Below, in pieces: positions 63,751-64,000 of a stretch of DNA of 64,000 nt. This DNA comes from Siccirubricoccus deserti. GTDB lineage: Bacteria; Pseudomonadota; Alphaproteobacteria; Acetobacterales; Acetobacteraceae. The translations under genes and the position numbers were made by a program. Location: assembly GCF_014283215.1 (NCBI RefSeq), contig NZ_JACOMF010000009.1, positions 62,001 to 126,000 on the forward strand, in the 5' to 3' direction. The stretch's first letter is position 1. Each line of letters opens with the position of its first letter. The notes beneath the pieces are model-generated. The model was not told where the DNA came from. It worked only from the letters and a program-made list of their open reading frames with translations, and searched no databases.

Positions 63751-64000
63751 GCGCGCCCGCCCGCGCGCTGCTGCGCCGCCGCGCGCTGCTGGCGGCGCCG
63801 GCGCTGCTGCCGGCGGCGCGGGCCGGGGCGCAGGAGGCCGCCTTCCCCTCGCGCGCCGTCACCATCATCGTCGCCTCGCCGGCTGGCGGCGGCACGGATT
63901 TCTCCGCCCGGCTGATCGCGGAGCCGCTGTCGCAGCGGCTCGGCGTGCCGGTGGTGGTGGAGAACCGTCCCGGTGGCAACGGCAGCATCGGCTTGCTGGC
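63747..64000 (+). CDS. Bug/TctC family substrate-binding protein, 3' truncated by the window
   Basis: The first 84 residues of a third Bug-family protein. A leader rich in Arg/Ala/Leu (LLRRRALLAAPALLPAARAGAQ) is followed by the family opening SRAVTIIVASPAGGGTDFSARL and VVVENRPGGNGSIG. The ATG overlaps the SDR stop (ATGA), showing an operon. The rest lies beyond the right edge. Confidence 0.92.
   Translation, partial: MSAPARALLRRRALLAAPALLPAARAGAQEAAFPSRAVTIIVASPAGGGTDFSARLIAEPLSQRLGVPVVVENRPGGNGSIGLL

Overview
The window is very GC-rich, densely coded chromosomal DNA. Its gene families (RTX protein, AddAB rather than RecBCD, an alphaproteobacterial-type tsaE-amgK-murU-addB-addA-trxA block, Usg, plant-type glutamate-cysteine ligase, several Bug/TctC solute-binding proteins, HrcA/CIRCE control of groESL) suggest an alphaproteobacterium. 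A Roseomonas-like member of the Acetobacteraceae fits best, but that placement is inferred from gene content and is not a database result. No rRNA, tRNA, CRISPR array, phage module or insertion sequence was recognised.

Layout. 1-4.6 kb: tail of a VOC-fold protein, then a 1379-residue RTX calcium-binding protein. 4.8-14 kb: a minus-strand housekeeping block for tRNA modification, cell-wall sugar recycling, DNA break repair and redox (tsaE, amgK, murU, addB, addA, trxA). 14-21 kb: ferredoxin-NADP reductase, a methyltransferase, cold-shock protein, groESL with two CIRCE operators around its promoter, usg, and a glycosyltransferase/TVP38 membrane protein pair. 21-28.6 kb: ctaA followed one base later by a 1501-residue histidine kinase with ten tandem PAS-like units, then tldD and an acetyltransferase. 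28.6-34.7 kb: gshA, rsmE, ubiA, two small-molecule enzymes and a WD40-cytochrome c fusion. 34.8-44 kb: accessory metabolism (cyclase family, 2-hydroxyacid dehydrogenase, MATE exporter, hydrolase, Bug protein, SDR/TetR pair).

44-53.5 kb holds a probable sugar-acid catabolic region: peptide-type ABC binding protein, phytanoyl-CoA dioxygenase-like oxygenase, IlvD/Edd aldonate dehydratase, SDR dehydrogenase, FAH-family hydrolase, cysteine-dioxygenase-like cupin and an altronate dehydratase-family protein. The dehydratase, dehydrogenase and hydrolase match the step order of non-phosphorylative pathways that end in pyruvate plus glycolate or lactate. 53.5-64 kb: transporter, nitroreductase, Bug proteins, a lytic transglycosylase-like protein, a LOV-domain (blue-light) histidine kinase divergent from a single-domain response regulator, a small lipoprotein, a GST and an SDR, and a truncated third Bug protein at the right edge.

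The most notable items are the ten-unit PAS kinase with an almost constant 127-residue period, the LOV kinase with a degenerate receiver domain next to a stand-alone receiver, the double CIRCE arrangement at groESL, the sugar-acid cluster, and a family of short intergenic palindromes sharing a TCAAG core.
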